From SIG299 sp045531955 (GTDB lineage: Bacteria > Bacillota > Clostridia > Lachnospirales > Lachnospiraceae): a stretch of DNA of 64,000 bases. Numbering within the stretch: the first letter of the stretch is position 1; every line of letters starts with the position of its first letter. The DNA lies in the NCBI GenBank assembly GCA_045531955.1, contig JAZSFC010000014.1, positions 1-64,000 on the forward strand, read 5' to 3'. Positions 34,465 to 43,529 of the stretch are shown piece after piece. The position numbers and the translations under genes were made by a program. The notes beneath the pieces were generated by a model. The model had not been told where the DNA came from, ran no database searches, and saw only the letters and a list, made by a program, of their open reading frames with translations.

Positions 34465-35334
34465 ATGGATTTATGGTTTAGTGAATTTCATGCCCCGGAT
34501 GTAAAACACAGTATCCGGGTGAACCGGCATTTGTATTCCGGGAAAAGTGAATTCCAGCAGATAGATATTTTTGAAACTCCGGAGTTTGGCAAGGTGCTGA
34601 CGTTGGACGGCAATGTTATGCTGACGGAGCGGGATGAATTTATATACGACGAAATGATTACCCATGTGCCGATGTCGGTGCACCCGAAGGTAAGGGATGT
34701 GCTGGTCATCGGTGCGGGAGACGGCGGTGTGGTAAAGGAGCTGGCGCGGTACGAAAGCATTGAGCGGATTGATTTGGTGGAAATGGATCCCCAGGTAATT
34801 GAGGCCTGCCGGACCTACTTGCCGGAAAATGCCAGCCGTCTGGATGACAGCCGGGTGCATATCACCTATGATAATGCCCTGCGGTTTATCCGGCGCTGCA
34901 GTAACTGCTACGATTTGATTATTGTGGATTCCAATGACCCCTTCGGTCCGTCGGAAGGTTACTTTACAAAGGAGTTCTACGGCATCTGTTTTAACGCCCT
35001 GAAGGAAGACGGTATTATGGTCAACCAGCAGGGAAGCCCGTTTTACAAGCACGATGCGGAAGCGATGCAGAGAAGCCACAAACGGATTGTATCCACGTTT
35101 CCTATCAGCCGCGTATACCAGGCCCACATTCCGACCTATGCGGCGGGCTACTGGCTGTTCGGCTTTGCCAGTAAAAAGTATCATCCGGTGGATGATTTTG
35201 ATGCACAGAAGTGGAAGAATCTGCATTTAAGAACGAGATATTACACCACGAAGCTGCACATCGGTTCCTTCTATTTGCCGGCATATCTGGAGGAGATGCT
35301 GGAGGAAGTGGAGAAGGAAAACTGCTGTAAATAG
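34465..35334 (+). CDS. speE: Spermidine synthase-type aminopropyltransferase
   Basis: A 289-residue protein with the spermidine synthase signature VLVIGAGDGGVVKELARY (about 75-92), DLVEMDPQVIE and IIVDSNDPFGPSEG. It transfers an aminopropyl group from decarboxylated S-adenosylmethionine to putrescine. I chose the start at 34465 (MDLWFSEF) because AAAGGAT precedes it and it matches the usual SpeE N-terminus; an upstream ATG at 34429 adds 12 unsupported residues. No AdoMet decarboxylase gene (speD) is in the window. Confidence 0.92.
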   Translation: MDLWFSEFHAPDVKHSIRVNRHLYSGKSEFQQIDIFETPEFGKVLTLDGNVMLTERDEFIYDEMITHVPMSVHPKVRDVLVIGAGDGGVVKELARYESIERIDLVEMDPQVIEACRTYLPENASRLDDSRVHITYDNALRFIRRCSNCYDLIIVDSNDPFGPSEGYFTKEFYGICFNALKEDGIMVNQQGSPFYKHDAEAMQRSHKRIVSTFPISRVYQAHIPTYAAGYWLFGFASKKYHPVDDFDAQKWKNLHLRTRYYTTKLHIGSFYLPAYLEEMLEEVEKENCCK

Positions 35335-35358
35335 GCAGGTTTTGGAAAGGAGAAGTAT

Positions 35359-36216
35359 ATGCTTAGTAAAAATATAGAAACCTTTATCGGGTGCGACTCG
35401 GAATATGAGGAGGCGCAGATTGTTCTGTTCGGTGCGCCCTTTGATTCCACCACCAGCTTCCGGCCGGGGGCAAGATTTGGTTCTTCCGCCATGCGGCACG
35501 AAAGCTTCGGACTGGAAACCTACAGTCCGCATCAGGATAAGGATTTGACGGACTGTAAGATATTTGATTCCGGGGATTTGGAGCTTTGCTTTGGCAGTGC
35601 GGAAAGTGCATTGAAAGATATTGAAGACCGGACAGAACAGATTTTATCCGACGGAAAACTGCCGCTGCTTCTTGGCGGTGAGCATCTGGTAACTTTGGGA
35701 GCTGTCCGGGCAATGGTAAAGCGTTATCCGGATTTACATATCATACATTTTGATGCCCACGCAGATTTGCGTGAGGATTATCTGGGTGCACGCTTAAGCC
35801 ACGCCTGCGTCATGCGGCGATGCTTTGAGCTGCTGGGAGAGAACCGCATCCACCAGTTTTGTATCCGAAGCGGAGAACGGGCAGAGTTTGAGTTTGCAAA
35901 ACAGCATACCAACCTGCACAAGTTCGGCTTCCACGGTCTTACGGAACTGGTAAGGGAGCTCCGGGAGAATAACAAGCCGGTTTATTTCACTATTGATTTG
36001 GATTGCCTGGATCCTTCGGTTTTTCCGGGAACAGGCACTCCTGAGGCCGGCGGTGTTACCTTTATGCAGCTGTTGGATGCCATCCGTCAGGTGGCAACGG
36101 CAACGGTTGTAGGAGCAGATGTGAATGAACTGGCGCCGATGCTGGATGTAAGCGGTGTATCCACGGCAACGGCATGTAAGGTTCTGCGGGAACTGCTACT
36201 GGCGTTGTGCAGATAA
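35359..36216 (+). CDS. speB: Agmatinase
   Basis: A 285-residue ureohydrolase. Mn2+ ligands are visible: H109 in GGEHLVT, D132/H134/D136 in FDAHADLRE, and the Asp pair in IDLDCLDPSVFPGTGTP. It should convert agmatine to putrescine and urea, following SpeA. The ribosome site GGAAAGGAG lies before the ATG. It sits 24 bases after speE in the same operon. Confidence 0.93.
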   Translation: MLSKNIETFIGCDSEYEEAQIVLFGAPFDSTTSFRPGARFGSSAMRHESFGLETYSPHQDKDLTDCKIFDSGDLELCFGSAESALKDIEDRTEQILSDGKLPLLLGGEHLVTLGAVRAMVKRYPDLHIIHFDAHADLREDYLGARLSHACVMRRCFELLGENRIHQFCIRSGERAEFEFAKQHTNLHKFGFHGLTELVRELRENNKPVYFTIDLDCLDPSVFPGTGTPEAGGVTFMQLLDAIRQVATATVVGADVNELAPMLDVSGVSTATACKVLRELLLALCR

Positions 36217-36296
36217 ATCTATCTATTTTGTAAAGATGTTTTGGAAGTATTATATGATTTGATTATTAAAATTGGAAAAAGAAGGAGAATACAAAT

Positions 36297-37556
36297 ATGA
36301 GCAGAGTGTTAGTAATCGGCTGCGGCGGCGTGGCAAATGTAGCAATCAGAAAATGCTGTCAGGTAAGTGAGGTGTTCAACGAGCTTTGTATCGCCAGCAG
36401 AACCAGGGAAAAGTGTGATACCCTGGCAAAAGATTTAGAAGGAAAAACAAAGACAAAAATTACAACCGCACAGGTAGACGCGGATGATGTGCATCAGGTA
36501 ACCCGCTTAATCAAGTCCTATCAGCCGGATTTGGTAATGAACATTGCCCTGCCGTATCAGGATTTAACCATTATGGATGCTTGCCTTGCCTGCGGTGTCA
36601 ACTATATGGATACTGCAAACTATGAGCCGGAGGATACGGAAGACCCTAAGTGGCGTGCTATTTATGAAAAGCGCTGTAAGGAAGCGGGATTTTCCGCATA
36701 CTTTGATTACAGCTGGCAGTGGGCTTACCGGGAAAAGTTTGAGAAGGCAGGACTCACCGCACTGCTTGGCTGCGGCTTTGACCCGGGTGTTACCCAGGCC
36801 TATTGCGCCTACGCAAAGAAGCACGAGTTTGATACCATCGATACCATTGATATTTTAGACTGCAACGGCGGCGACCATGGCTATCCGTTTGCTACCAACT
36901 TTAATCCGGAGGTAAACCTTCGTGAAGTTTCCGCACCGGGCAGTTATTGGGAGGATGGCCACTGGGTGGAGATTCCTGCCATGAGCATCAAGAGAGAGTA
37001 TAACTTTGACTGTGTAGGCGACAAGGACATGTACCTGCTGCATCACGAGGAAATCGAGTCCCTGGCATTAAATATTCCGGAGGTAAAAAGAATCCGTTTC
37101 TTTATGACCTTTGGACAGAGCTACCTGACCCATATGAAGTGTCTGGAAAACGTAGGCATGCTTTCCACCACACCAATCGAGTTTGAAGGTCACGAAATTG
37201 TGCCGATTAAGTTTTTAAAGGCGCTTCTTCCGGACCCTGCAAGTCTTGGACCTCGTACCCACGGCAAGACCAACATCGGCTGTATTTTTACCGGTAAGAA
37301 GGATGGCAAGGACAAGACCTATTATATTTATAACGTGTGTGACCATCAGGAGTGCTATAAGGAAGTACAGAGCCAGGCCATCAGCTATACCACCGGTGTT
37401 CCGGCCATGTGCGGTGCCCTGATGCTGCTTACCGGCAAGTGGAACAAGGCAGGGGTGTATACCGTGGAAGAATTTGATCCGGACCCATTCCTGGATGCTC
37501 TGGACAAGTATGGTTTACCACGGAAAGAAAACTTTAATCCGGAGCTGGTGGACTAA
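36297..37556 (+). CDS. Carboxy(nor)spermidine dehydrogenase (saccharopine dehydrogenase family)
   Basis: A 419-residue protein with an N-terminal Rossmann motif VLVIGCGGVANVA and saccharopine dehydrogenase family features (GVNYMDTANYE, LGCGFDPGVTQAYCAYA). Paired with the next gene it is best read as the dehydrogenase that condenses putrescine with aspartate semialdehyde, using NADPH, to give carboxyspermidine. Its stop overlaps the next start (TAATG). AAGAAGGAG precedes the ATG. A true lysine-pathway saccharopine dehydrogenase is less likely in this context. Confidence 0.9.
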   Translation: MSRVLVIGCGGVANVAIRKCCQVSEVFNELCIASRTREKCDTLAKDLEGKTKTKITTAQVDADDVHQVTRLIKSYQPDLVMNIALPYQDLTIMDACLACGVNYMDTANYEPEDTEDPKWRAIYEKRCKEAGFSAYFDYSWQWAYREKFEKAGLTALLGCGFDPGVTQAYCAYAKKHEFDTIDTIDILDCNGGDHGYPFATNFNPEVNLREVSAPGSYWEDGHWVEIPAMSIKREYNFDCVGDKDMYLLHHEEIESLALNIPEVKRIRFFMTFGQSYLTHMKCLENVGMLSTTPIEFEGHEIVPIKFLKALLPDPASLGPRTHGKTNIGCIFTGKKDGKDKTYYIYNVCDHQECYKEVQSQAISYTTGVPAMCGALMLLTGKWNKAGVYTVEEFDPDPFLDALDKYGLPRKENFNPELVD

Positions 37557-38830
37557 TGGAACACGGGGAGAAGAATCCGGTAGTTGCCGGATTGAATCAA
37601 AGGAAGCTTCTAAAGGAGTTCGGAGCGCTGCCGACACCTTGCTATGTCATAGACGAGGAGAAACTGCAACAGAACGGAGAAATCCTGGCGGGTGTAGCTG
37701 CCCGCACCGGCTGCAAAATTTTACTGGCACAAAAGGCATTTTCCAACTATGATTGTTACCCGATACTGGCAAAGTATCTTGCCGGAACGGAAGCCAGCGG
37801 ACTTTTCGAAGCCCGTCTCGGAGCAGAGGAAATGCCGGGAAAAGAAGTCCATGTATTTTGCGGGGCCTATCGTGATGACGAATTCGAAGAATTATTACGC
37901 TATGCGGATCATATTGTGTTTAATTCCGTCCGCCAGTTAGAAAAGTTCGGAAAGCGGGCAAAGGATGCCGGAAAAAGTGTAGGACTTCGCATCAATCCGG
38001 AATGCTCCACTCAGGAAGGTCATGCTATTTATGACCCGTGTGCACCGGGAAGCCGCCTCGGAGTAACAAGAGATGTGTGGAATAAGGAAATGACGGAAGA
38101 ACTTTTGCAACTTCTGGACGGGTTGCATTTCCACACGCTATGTGAGCAGGATGCGGATGCCCTGGAAATAACATTGCGGGCAGTAGAAGCCGGATTTGGC
38201 GATGTATTGCCACAAATGCAATGGTTGAACATGGGTGGTGGACATCATATTACAAAGCCGGGATATAATGTGGATATCTTAGAGAAGTGCATTGCTTATG
38301 CAAAAGAAAAGTGGAAAGTGGAAGTATATCTGGAGCCGGGAGAAGCGGTGGCATTAAACGCCGGATATCTGGCGAGTCGTGTACTGGATGTGGTAACCAA
38401 CGGTGATACAAAAATTGCCATTCTGGATGCTTCTGCAGCCTGCCATATGCCGGATGTCATTGAAATGCCTTATACGCCGCCATTGTATGGCGCAGTAAAA
38501 GCAGAGGATATCGAAAATGCAGCACAGACACAGGAAGCGGAACCGGGTAACAATATGTCATTATACACCTACCGTTACCGCCTGGCAGGCCCTACCTGCC
38601 TTTCCGGCGATGTTATCGGCGATTACTGTTTCCGAAAAGAACTGCAGGAAGGCGACCTGCTTATCTTCGAAGACATGGCCATTTACACTACCTGCAAAAA
38701 CAATACCTTTAACGGTATGCCTTTACCGAACATCTGGAAAAGAACGGCGGAGGGAGAATTACTGCAATTAACGGATTTTGGATATAGAGATTTTAAAAAT
38801 CGCCTTGGAACCTTGCGGCACACAAAATAA
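37556..38830 (+). CDS. nspC: Carboxy(nor)spermidine decarboxylase
   Basis: A 424-residue PLP enzyme of the alanine-racemase-fold decarboxylase group. The N-terminal LPTPCYVIDEEKL block, K60 in LLAQKAFSNYD, HTLCEQDAD and the C-terminal DMAIYTTCKNNTFNGMPLP match carboxynorspermidine decarboxylases rather than DAP decarboxylase. It removes the carboxyl group from carboxyspermidine to give spermidine. It overlaps the dehydrogenase gene and ends the polyamine operon. Confidence 0.93.
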   Translation: MEHGEKNPVVAGLNQRKLLKEFGALPTPCYVIDEEKLQQNGEILAGVAARTGCKILLAQKAFSNYDCYPILAKYLAGTEASGLFEARLGAEEMPGKEVHVFCGAYRDDEFEELLRYADHIVFNSVRQLEKFGKRAKDAGKSVGLRINPECSTQEGHAIYDPCAPGSRLGVTRDVWNKEMTEELLQLLDGLHFHTLCEQDADALEITLRAVEAGFGDVLPQMQWLNMGGGHHITKPGYNVDILEKCIAYAKEKWKVEVYLEPGEAVALNAGYLASRVLDVVTNGDTKIAILDASAACHMPDVIEMPYTPPLYGAVKAEDIENAAQTQEAEPGNNMSLYTYRYRLAGPTCLSGDVIGDYCFRKELQEGDLLIFEDMAIYTTCKNNTFNGMPLPNIWKRTAEGELLQLTDFGYRDFKNRLGTLRHTK

Positions 38831-38874
38831 AATCAGCATCTTTATGTCATACATAAAGATGCTGATTTTTTATT
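38831..38874. terminator. Bidirectional terminator after the polyamine operon
   Basis: AATCAGCATCTTTATGT-CAT-ACATAAAGATGCTGATT (17-bp perfect stem) with T-runs on both strands, between convergent genes. Confidence 0.92.
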
Positions 38875-41011
38875 TAACCTCAAAAACTGCCTGCAACGTC
38901 ATGGCAGAGTCCAGTTTAATATCCTGGGAAGCGGCGGTTTCATCCGCAAGCTTTCCCTTCTTAACTTCCCAACGGACAAATTTGTATCCGTCGGCAGGAG
39001 CCGCAGTGATGTTTACGGTAAGTTCCGGATAATACATACCGCCAAAATCAAACTGCATGTCTAAGGCGCGTCCGTTTACCAGAATGGTACCCATGGACTT
39101 ATCGTTGACATTCAGACTTAACTTGGAAGCGGAACTCATATCGAAAATCTTTTTCACCATGTTTGGCATGGCAACATAACGCTTGGAAATGAAGCTGGAT
39201 AAATCCTTTAACTTGCCGGCATGGTGGCCTTCCGGATTCATGGCAATCCAGTCAGGACCGAAACGCTTCCAGGAATCGGAAAGCAGTTTGGTGTAGGTGC
39301 CGGACATGGCGTCCAGTTCTTTCTTTGCTGTCTTTGGTTCTAAATAGATGTTTCTCATGTCGCAAAGAGCAAGCACCAAATCATGCTTGAAACCTTCATT
39401 TTGCAACAGGGAACGGAAAATCTCAACCGGAGCATATTCTTCAATGTTTTTGGTGTATTCTTCATCGGAATAAGCTTCCAGTACACCGCTGATGTTATCG
39501 GTGTTAGCACTGTCCGGACCGTCATAAATACCGGTGGAGAAGTCGGTATCATACACTGCCATACGCCACTTGCCGTCGGACCACTGTGTGGCACCGTCTG
39601 CATTGCGGACACGCCACATGCGCCAGTTGTTGTTATCGAAAATACTGTCCTTGTTGAAAATATAAAGGTTAAACGCGCAGTAGTCGATGAAGGAATCCAT
39701 GTCTAACATTTCGCATGCTTTAGCATAGTTTGCTGCATCGGACATATCGTTGCAGGTCATGAAATTGAATAAGTCGTAGTACAGGTTGATATCAGTATCT
39801 TCCCCGTCTTCCACTTCGCCCTTTTTAATCAGGACAATGTTTTTATTGTCGATGCCGTAGTTATTTTCAAAGTAGTTATCGCTGTAGTCCTCAGTGATGG
39901 TGTACATGCCCCAGTATTCGCCGTTGATGAACACAACACAAGGCGTATGCTGCTGGGTTTCAAAGTTGGCACCCTGCACCAAATTCTGAAGATATGGGTC
40001 ACGGAGACGGCCGAAGTCTGCATCGTTACCGCCGATACGAAGAACAAAGGATTTATACTTTCTTAAAATATCGGTGCCGTCGGACTTTAGATTGCCCGGA
40101 ATCAGTTCGTATTTTAAGTTCTTTTTGCCGTAATCCTCGCGGGCGTAGATGCGGATACTTTTCTGGGCCTGGTTACGGGTGCTGGCACCCATGATACGCA
40201 TACCCATGTCCTGCTTAAAGCCCGGAACTTCACCGGATGTGATAAGCTCTACGGAAACCGGACGCTCCCATTCGCGGCCGCGGTTGGTATAGTTACCCTG
40301 CATCTGCCAGCTTTCCAGTGCGGCATTGGCCGGGTCGGAAACGAAATCGTCATAGGTTTTACCAAGAGTATAAATACCGGTTTCGTAATCAAACAGATTA
40401 TCAAATTCGGTAACCAGGGAAATGACCGGAACATCCAGATATTTGGAGCGGTCAACGCCTACAAAATAAGTTCCGTGGAACACATTAGTAGTCGAACCGT
40501 CCGGCAAAACCGCAATGGCGCGGATGACGGTACCCTTGTCTACATTAAAGTTTAGAGAATAAGTATAGTTCGGTGCAATGTCGGTCTGGGCAGACAGAAC
40601 ATTTGGCTCAGAGGTTCTGTTTTTTAATGTAATAGGAGCTTCGTATAAGGTGGAGCTCTCTGACGGAATGCTGCCGTCTAAGGTGTAATAGATTTTTGCA
40701 CCCGGTACGTTACAATACAGGGTAAGTTCCTGGTTCTTATCATAAAAGCCGCTTTCTAAGCTGAAGCCTACATAATTACCTTCCGGTGTCGGAGTAGGAG
40801 TGATGGTTTCTGTTGGTGTAGGAAGCGGTTTGCCGGAAGTCTGGTTATTGGTTGCTCCGGAGTTGGTTCCCGGTGTGGCTTCGGAAGAAGTTCCGGTGTC
40901 AGAAGTGCCGGAACCGGAAACATTGTCCGGGGTGCCGGTTGTTTTGCCTGCGCAGCCGGAAAGTGCAAACAGAAGCAACACCAGCAGCAGGGAAGTCGTA
41001 AATTTTTTCAT
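38870..41011 (-). CDS. CotH-family lipoprotein 1
   Basis: A 713-residue lipoprotein (lipobox LSGC, Cys20) with a Ser/Thr/Pro-rich linker (about 22-75), a chitobiase-C-terminal-like domain (SGFYDKNQELTLYC, IYYTLDGSIPSESSTLYE), a CotH kinase-like domain (about 225-600; VFINGEYWGMYTITEDYSDN) and a C-terminal repeat domain (ADGYKFVRWEV). CotH proteins are atypical kinases of spore-coat or surface proteins. It is a paralogue of the next gene upstream, with the same domain order. It has its own promoter at 41111-41083. Confidence 0.88.
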   Translation of the reverse strand: MKKFTTSLLLVLLLFALSGCAGKTTGTPDNVSGSGTSDTGTSSEATPGTNSGATNNQTSGKPLPTPTETITPTPTPEGNYVGFSLESGFYDKNQELTLYCNVPGAKIYYTLDGSIPSESSTLYEAPITLKNRTSEPNVLSAQTDIAPNYTYSLNFNVDKGTVIRAIAVLPDGSTTNVFHGTYFVGVDRSKYLDVPVISLVTEFDNLFDYETGIYTLGKTYDDFVSDPANAALESWQMQGNYTNRGREWERPVSVELITSGEVPGFKQDMGMRIMGASTRNQAQKSIRIYAREDYGKKNLKYELIPGNLKSDGTDILRKYKSFVLRIGGNDADFGRLRDPYLQNLVQGANFETQQHTPCVVFINGEYWGMYTITEDYSDNYFENNYGIDNKNIVLIKKGEVEDGEDTDINLYYDLFNFMTCNDMSDAANYAKACEMLDMDSFIDYCAFNLYIFNKDSIFDNNNWRMWRVRNADGATQWSDGKWRMAVYDTDFSTGIYDGPDSANTDNISGVLEAYSDEEYTKNIEEYAPVEIFRSLLQNEGFKHDLVLALCDMRNIYLEPKTAKKELDAMSGTYTKLLSDSWKRFGPDWIAMNPEGHHAGKLKDLSSFISKRYVAMPNMVKKIFDMSSASKLSLNVNDKSMGTILVNGRALDMQFDFGGMYYPELTVNITAAPADGYKFVRWEVKKGKLADETAASQDIKLDSAMTLQAVFEVK

Positions 41012-41082
41012 GGCAGTGTCCTTTCTTTTTTGTAAACCCGATTTTAAAATATTAGAGTCTGATACGAATTTTTTCTGTCCTC

Positions 41083-41111
41083 AGTATACAACAGGTATCG
41101 CTTTTGCACAA
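41083..41111 (-). promoter_or_regulatory. Promoter of CotH-family gene 1
   Basis: On the minus strand TTGTGC, a 17-bp spacer and TATACT. Confidence 0.6.
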
Positions 41112-41163
41112 TAAAGCGACAGTGAAGTGAGCAATATTCAAGGGAAACTCCGCAACGGATGGC

Positions 41164-41206
41164 ACAAAAAAAGACCGTGTATCGTTCTTGATACACGGTC
41201 TCTTAG
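41164..41206 (-). terminator. Terminator of CotH-family gene 2
   Basis: On the minus strand AGAGACCGTGTATC-AAGAAC-GATACACGGTCTT followed by a T-run, just after the stop at 41212. The tandem genes are therefore separately transcribed. Confidence 0.88.
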
Positions 41207-41211
41207 AAATC

Positions 41212-43296
41212 CTATTTCTTTTCAAAAACAGCGTTGATGGTTTTGCCTGCTTCCATGGTAAATTGCACGGTTTGGGAAGCGGTATCTGCCAGTTCTCCGT
41301 TGGTAACTTCCCAACGTACAAACTTGTAACCGTCGGCAGGAACTGCCGTTAAGGTCACGGTAGTTTCTCCGAAATACATGCCGCTGAAAGCAAAGCTTAA
41401 ATCAACGGTTCGTCCGTTAAGTTCAATGGTACCCATAGAGGTATCGTTTGTTCCCAGATTCAGTTTTTTTGAAGGGCCCAGGCCAAACGCATTTTTTATG
41501 AGATTCGGCATGGCGGTGTAGCGCTTAACGACATAATTACGTAAATCGTTGACCTTGCTTTCATAGTACAGGCTGATATCCTGTTGATTGGCAATCCAGT
41601 CCGGACCAAAGCGGTGGAAAGTTTCCGGCATCAGCTTAAGGTACGGTTCCGTCATTTCGTTTAACAGCTGGGTGGCCTGCTTTGGCTCAAAATAGATATT
41701 CCGCATGTCGCACAGGGCAAGAATCAGTTCGTTTCGGAAATCTTCACTGTTTAACAAGGAGCGGAACAGTTCCAGCGGTACGTAATGCTCGATATTGTTT
41801 TCCCGCTCTTTTGCTCCGGACGGGGCGATGACAGGAGAAATATTATCGTAAGAGGCATTGCCGGAACCACTGTAAATACCGGTGGAAAAGTCGTTGTCGT
41901 AAGCAGCAAACCGCCATTTGCCGTCGGACCAAGCGGTGGCACCGTCTGAGTTACGGACACGCCACAGGCGCCAGTTGTTGTTTTCAAAGATGCTGTCTTC
42001 GTTGTGGATATAGAGTTCAAACGCAAAATAGTCAATAAAGGAGCCCATATCGACCAGCTCACAGGCAGCATTATAAAATTCCGGATCGGACATGTCGTTT
42101 TGTGTGATAAAACGATACATGTCCCGGAACAGGGAAAGGTCATCTTCTTCGCCTTCTTCCAGTTCGCCACGCTTAATCAGCACAATGTTTTTATTATCGA
42201 TGCCGTAGTTGTTTTCAAAGTGATTATCGGTGTAGTCCTCGTTGATGGTGTACATACCCCAGTATTCCCCGTTTAAGAAAACAACACACGGAGTGGACTG
42301 CTGGGTCTCAAACCGTGCATCCTTTACCAGTGCCTGAAGGAACGGGTCACGGACTCTGGCGGAATCTGCATCGTTACCGCCCACACGCAGGACAAAGGTT
42401 TTATATTTGGAAATCAGTTCGCCGGATTTGTCGTAATTATCCGGGATGAGCGGGTATTTTAAGTTCTTTGCTTCGTATTCTTCCCTGGCGTAAAGCTTCA
42501 GACTCTTCTGGGTCTGGTTACGGGAAGCGCCCCCCATAATGCGGACGCCCATGTTCTGCTTAAATCCTGCGGTTCCGTCGGAGGTAATCAGTTCCACGGA
42601 AACCGGACGCTCCCATTCGCGGCCCCGGTTGGAGTAGTTACCAACCTGTTGCCAACCGTCCATATAGGCACGGGAAGGATCCTCTGCCAGCCATTCCTTG
42701 TGGGTTTTACCAAGAACGTAAATGCCGGTATCATAATCATACAGATTTTCAAAATCGGTAATCAGGGAAACGACCGGAACATCACCGTATTTTTCACGGT
42801 CCAGTCCGATAAAGTAGGAAGCGTGTGCTACCGGAGTGGTGGTGCCGTCCGGCAGATAAGCAATGGCACGGATAACGGTGCATTTATCTACCGCATAATC
42901 CGGAACATAGTTGCTTCCTGCGCTGATTCCGGTCTGGGCTGCCAGGACATTCTGGGTATACAGCTTGCGGGATACGGTGAATTCCTTTTCATACAGGGTA
43001 GAGGTTTTATTTGGAGTGCTGCCGTCCAGCGTATAGTAAATTAACGCACCCTCCACATTACAGGAAAGGGAGATGGTTTGGCTTTTTTCGTAGAAACCGC
43101 TGTCTAAATTGAAGGCTACATAATTTCCCGCCGGCGTTGGTGTCGGAAGGGCTTCCTGCGGCGCATCGGTGATAGTTTCTGAAGAAACTCCGGTGGTTGG
43201 TTCCGGCGTGGTATCCGGGTCTGTTGCGGCTTTGTTACAGCCGGTAAGGGACACAAGAAGAAGTCCCAAAAATAAAAGGGTAACGTGCTTTTTCAT
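41212..43296 (-). CDS. CotH-family lipoprotein 2
   Basis: A 694-residue lipoprotein (lipobox LTGC, Cys20) with the same architecture as its neighbour: short Thr/Pro linker, chitobiase-C-like domain (GALIYYTLDGSTPNKTSTLYE), CotH kinase-like domain (VFLNGEYWGMYTINEDYTDN) and C-terminal VPADGYKFVRWEV repeat. Long identical stretches across the CotH domain show a recent tandem duplication with divergence in the linker and C-terminus. The likely location is the outer face of the membrane; targets are unknown. Confidence 0.88.
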   Translation of the reverse strand: MKKHVTLLFLGLLLVSLTGCNKAATDPDTTPEPTTGVSSETITDAPQEALPTPTPAGNYVAFNLDSGFYEKSQTISLSCNVEGALIYYTLDGSTPNKTSTLYEKEFTVSRKLYTQNVLAAQTGISAGSNYVPDYAVDKCTVIRAIAYLPDGTTTPVAHASYFIGLDREKYGDVPVVSLITDFENLYDYDTGIYVLGKTHKEWLAEDPSRAYMDGWQQVGNYSNRGREWERPVSVELITSDGTAGFKQNMGVRIMGGASRNQTQKSLKLYAREEYEAKNLKYPLIPDNYDKSGELISKYKTFVLRVGGNDADSARVRDPFLQALVKDARFETQQSTPCVVFLNGEYWGMYTINEDYTDNHFENNYGIDNKNIVLIKRGELEEGEEDDLSLFRDMYRFITQNDMSDPEFYNAACELVDMGSFIDYFAFELYIHNEDSIFENNNWRLWRVRNSDGATAWSDGKWRFAAYDNDFSTGIYSGSGNASYDNISPVIAPSGAKERENNIEHYVPLELFRSLLNSEDFRNELILALCDMRNIYFEPKQATQLLNEMTEPYLKLMPETFHRFGPDWIANQQDISLYYESKVNDLRNYVVKRYTAMPNLIKNAFGLGPSKKLNLGTNDTSMGTIELNGRTVDLSFAFSGMYFGETTVTLTAVPADGYKFVRWEVTNGELADTASQTVQFTMEAGKTINAVFEKK

Positions 43297-43374
43297 GGTG
43301 ATTTCCTTTCTGTATTTTGTGAAAGAATAATTCTAAAACTGTTTAAATTTAGTGGATTCTGAAATTTAATATAC

Positions 43375-43403
43375 AGTATACTACAAAAAGCTCTGTTTCT
43401 CAA
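43375..43403 (-). promoter_or_regulatory. Promoter of CotH-family gene 2
   Basis: On the minus strand TTGAGA, a 17-bp spacer and TATACT. Confidence 0.65.
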
Positions 43404-43453
43404 GGAAAGAGAAGAAAAAAAAGAAAAAGTTCATAAAAAAATCCGAGAAGCAA

Positions 43454-43482
43454 TTGAATCTTAAGACGGATTTTTGTACAAT
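43454..43482 (+). promoter_or_regulatory. Promoter of the beta-helix protein gene
   Basis: TTGAAT, a 17-bp spacer and TACAAT. AAAAATCCG (from 43436) and CGGATTTTT (43467-43475) pair across the -35 region, an inverted repeat that may be a terminator or operator. Confidence 0.65.
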
Positions 43483-43529
43483 AAACGGTATAGGAGATTT
43501 CAACCGGATGGGAGAAAGGAGATTTTACG

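Noticed and set aside
34471..35226. Long minus-strand open frame of 251 codons inside speE
   Set aside because: Fully antisense to a well-conserved enzyme gene, with no family match or ribosome site.
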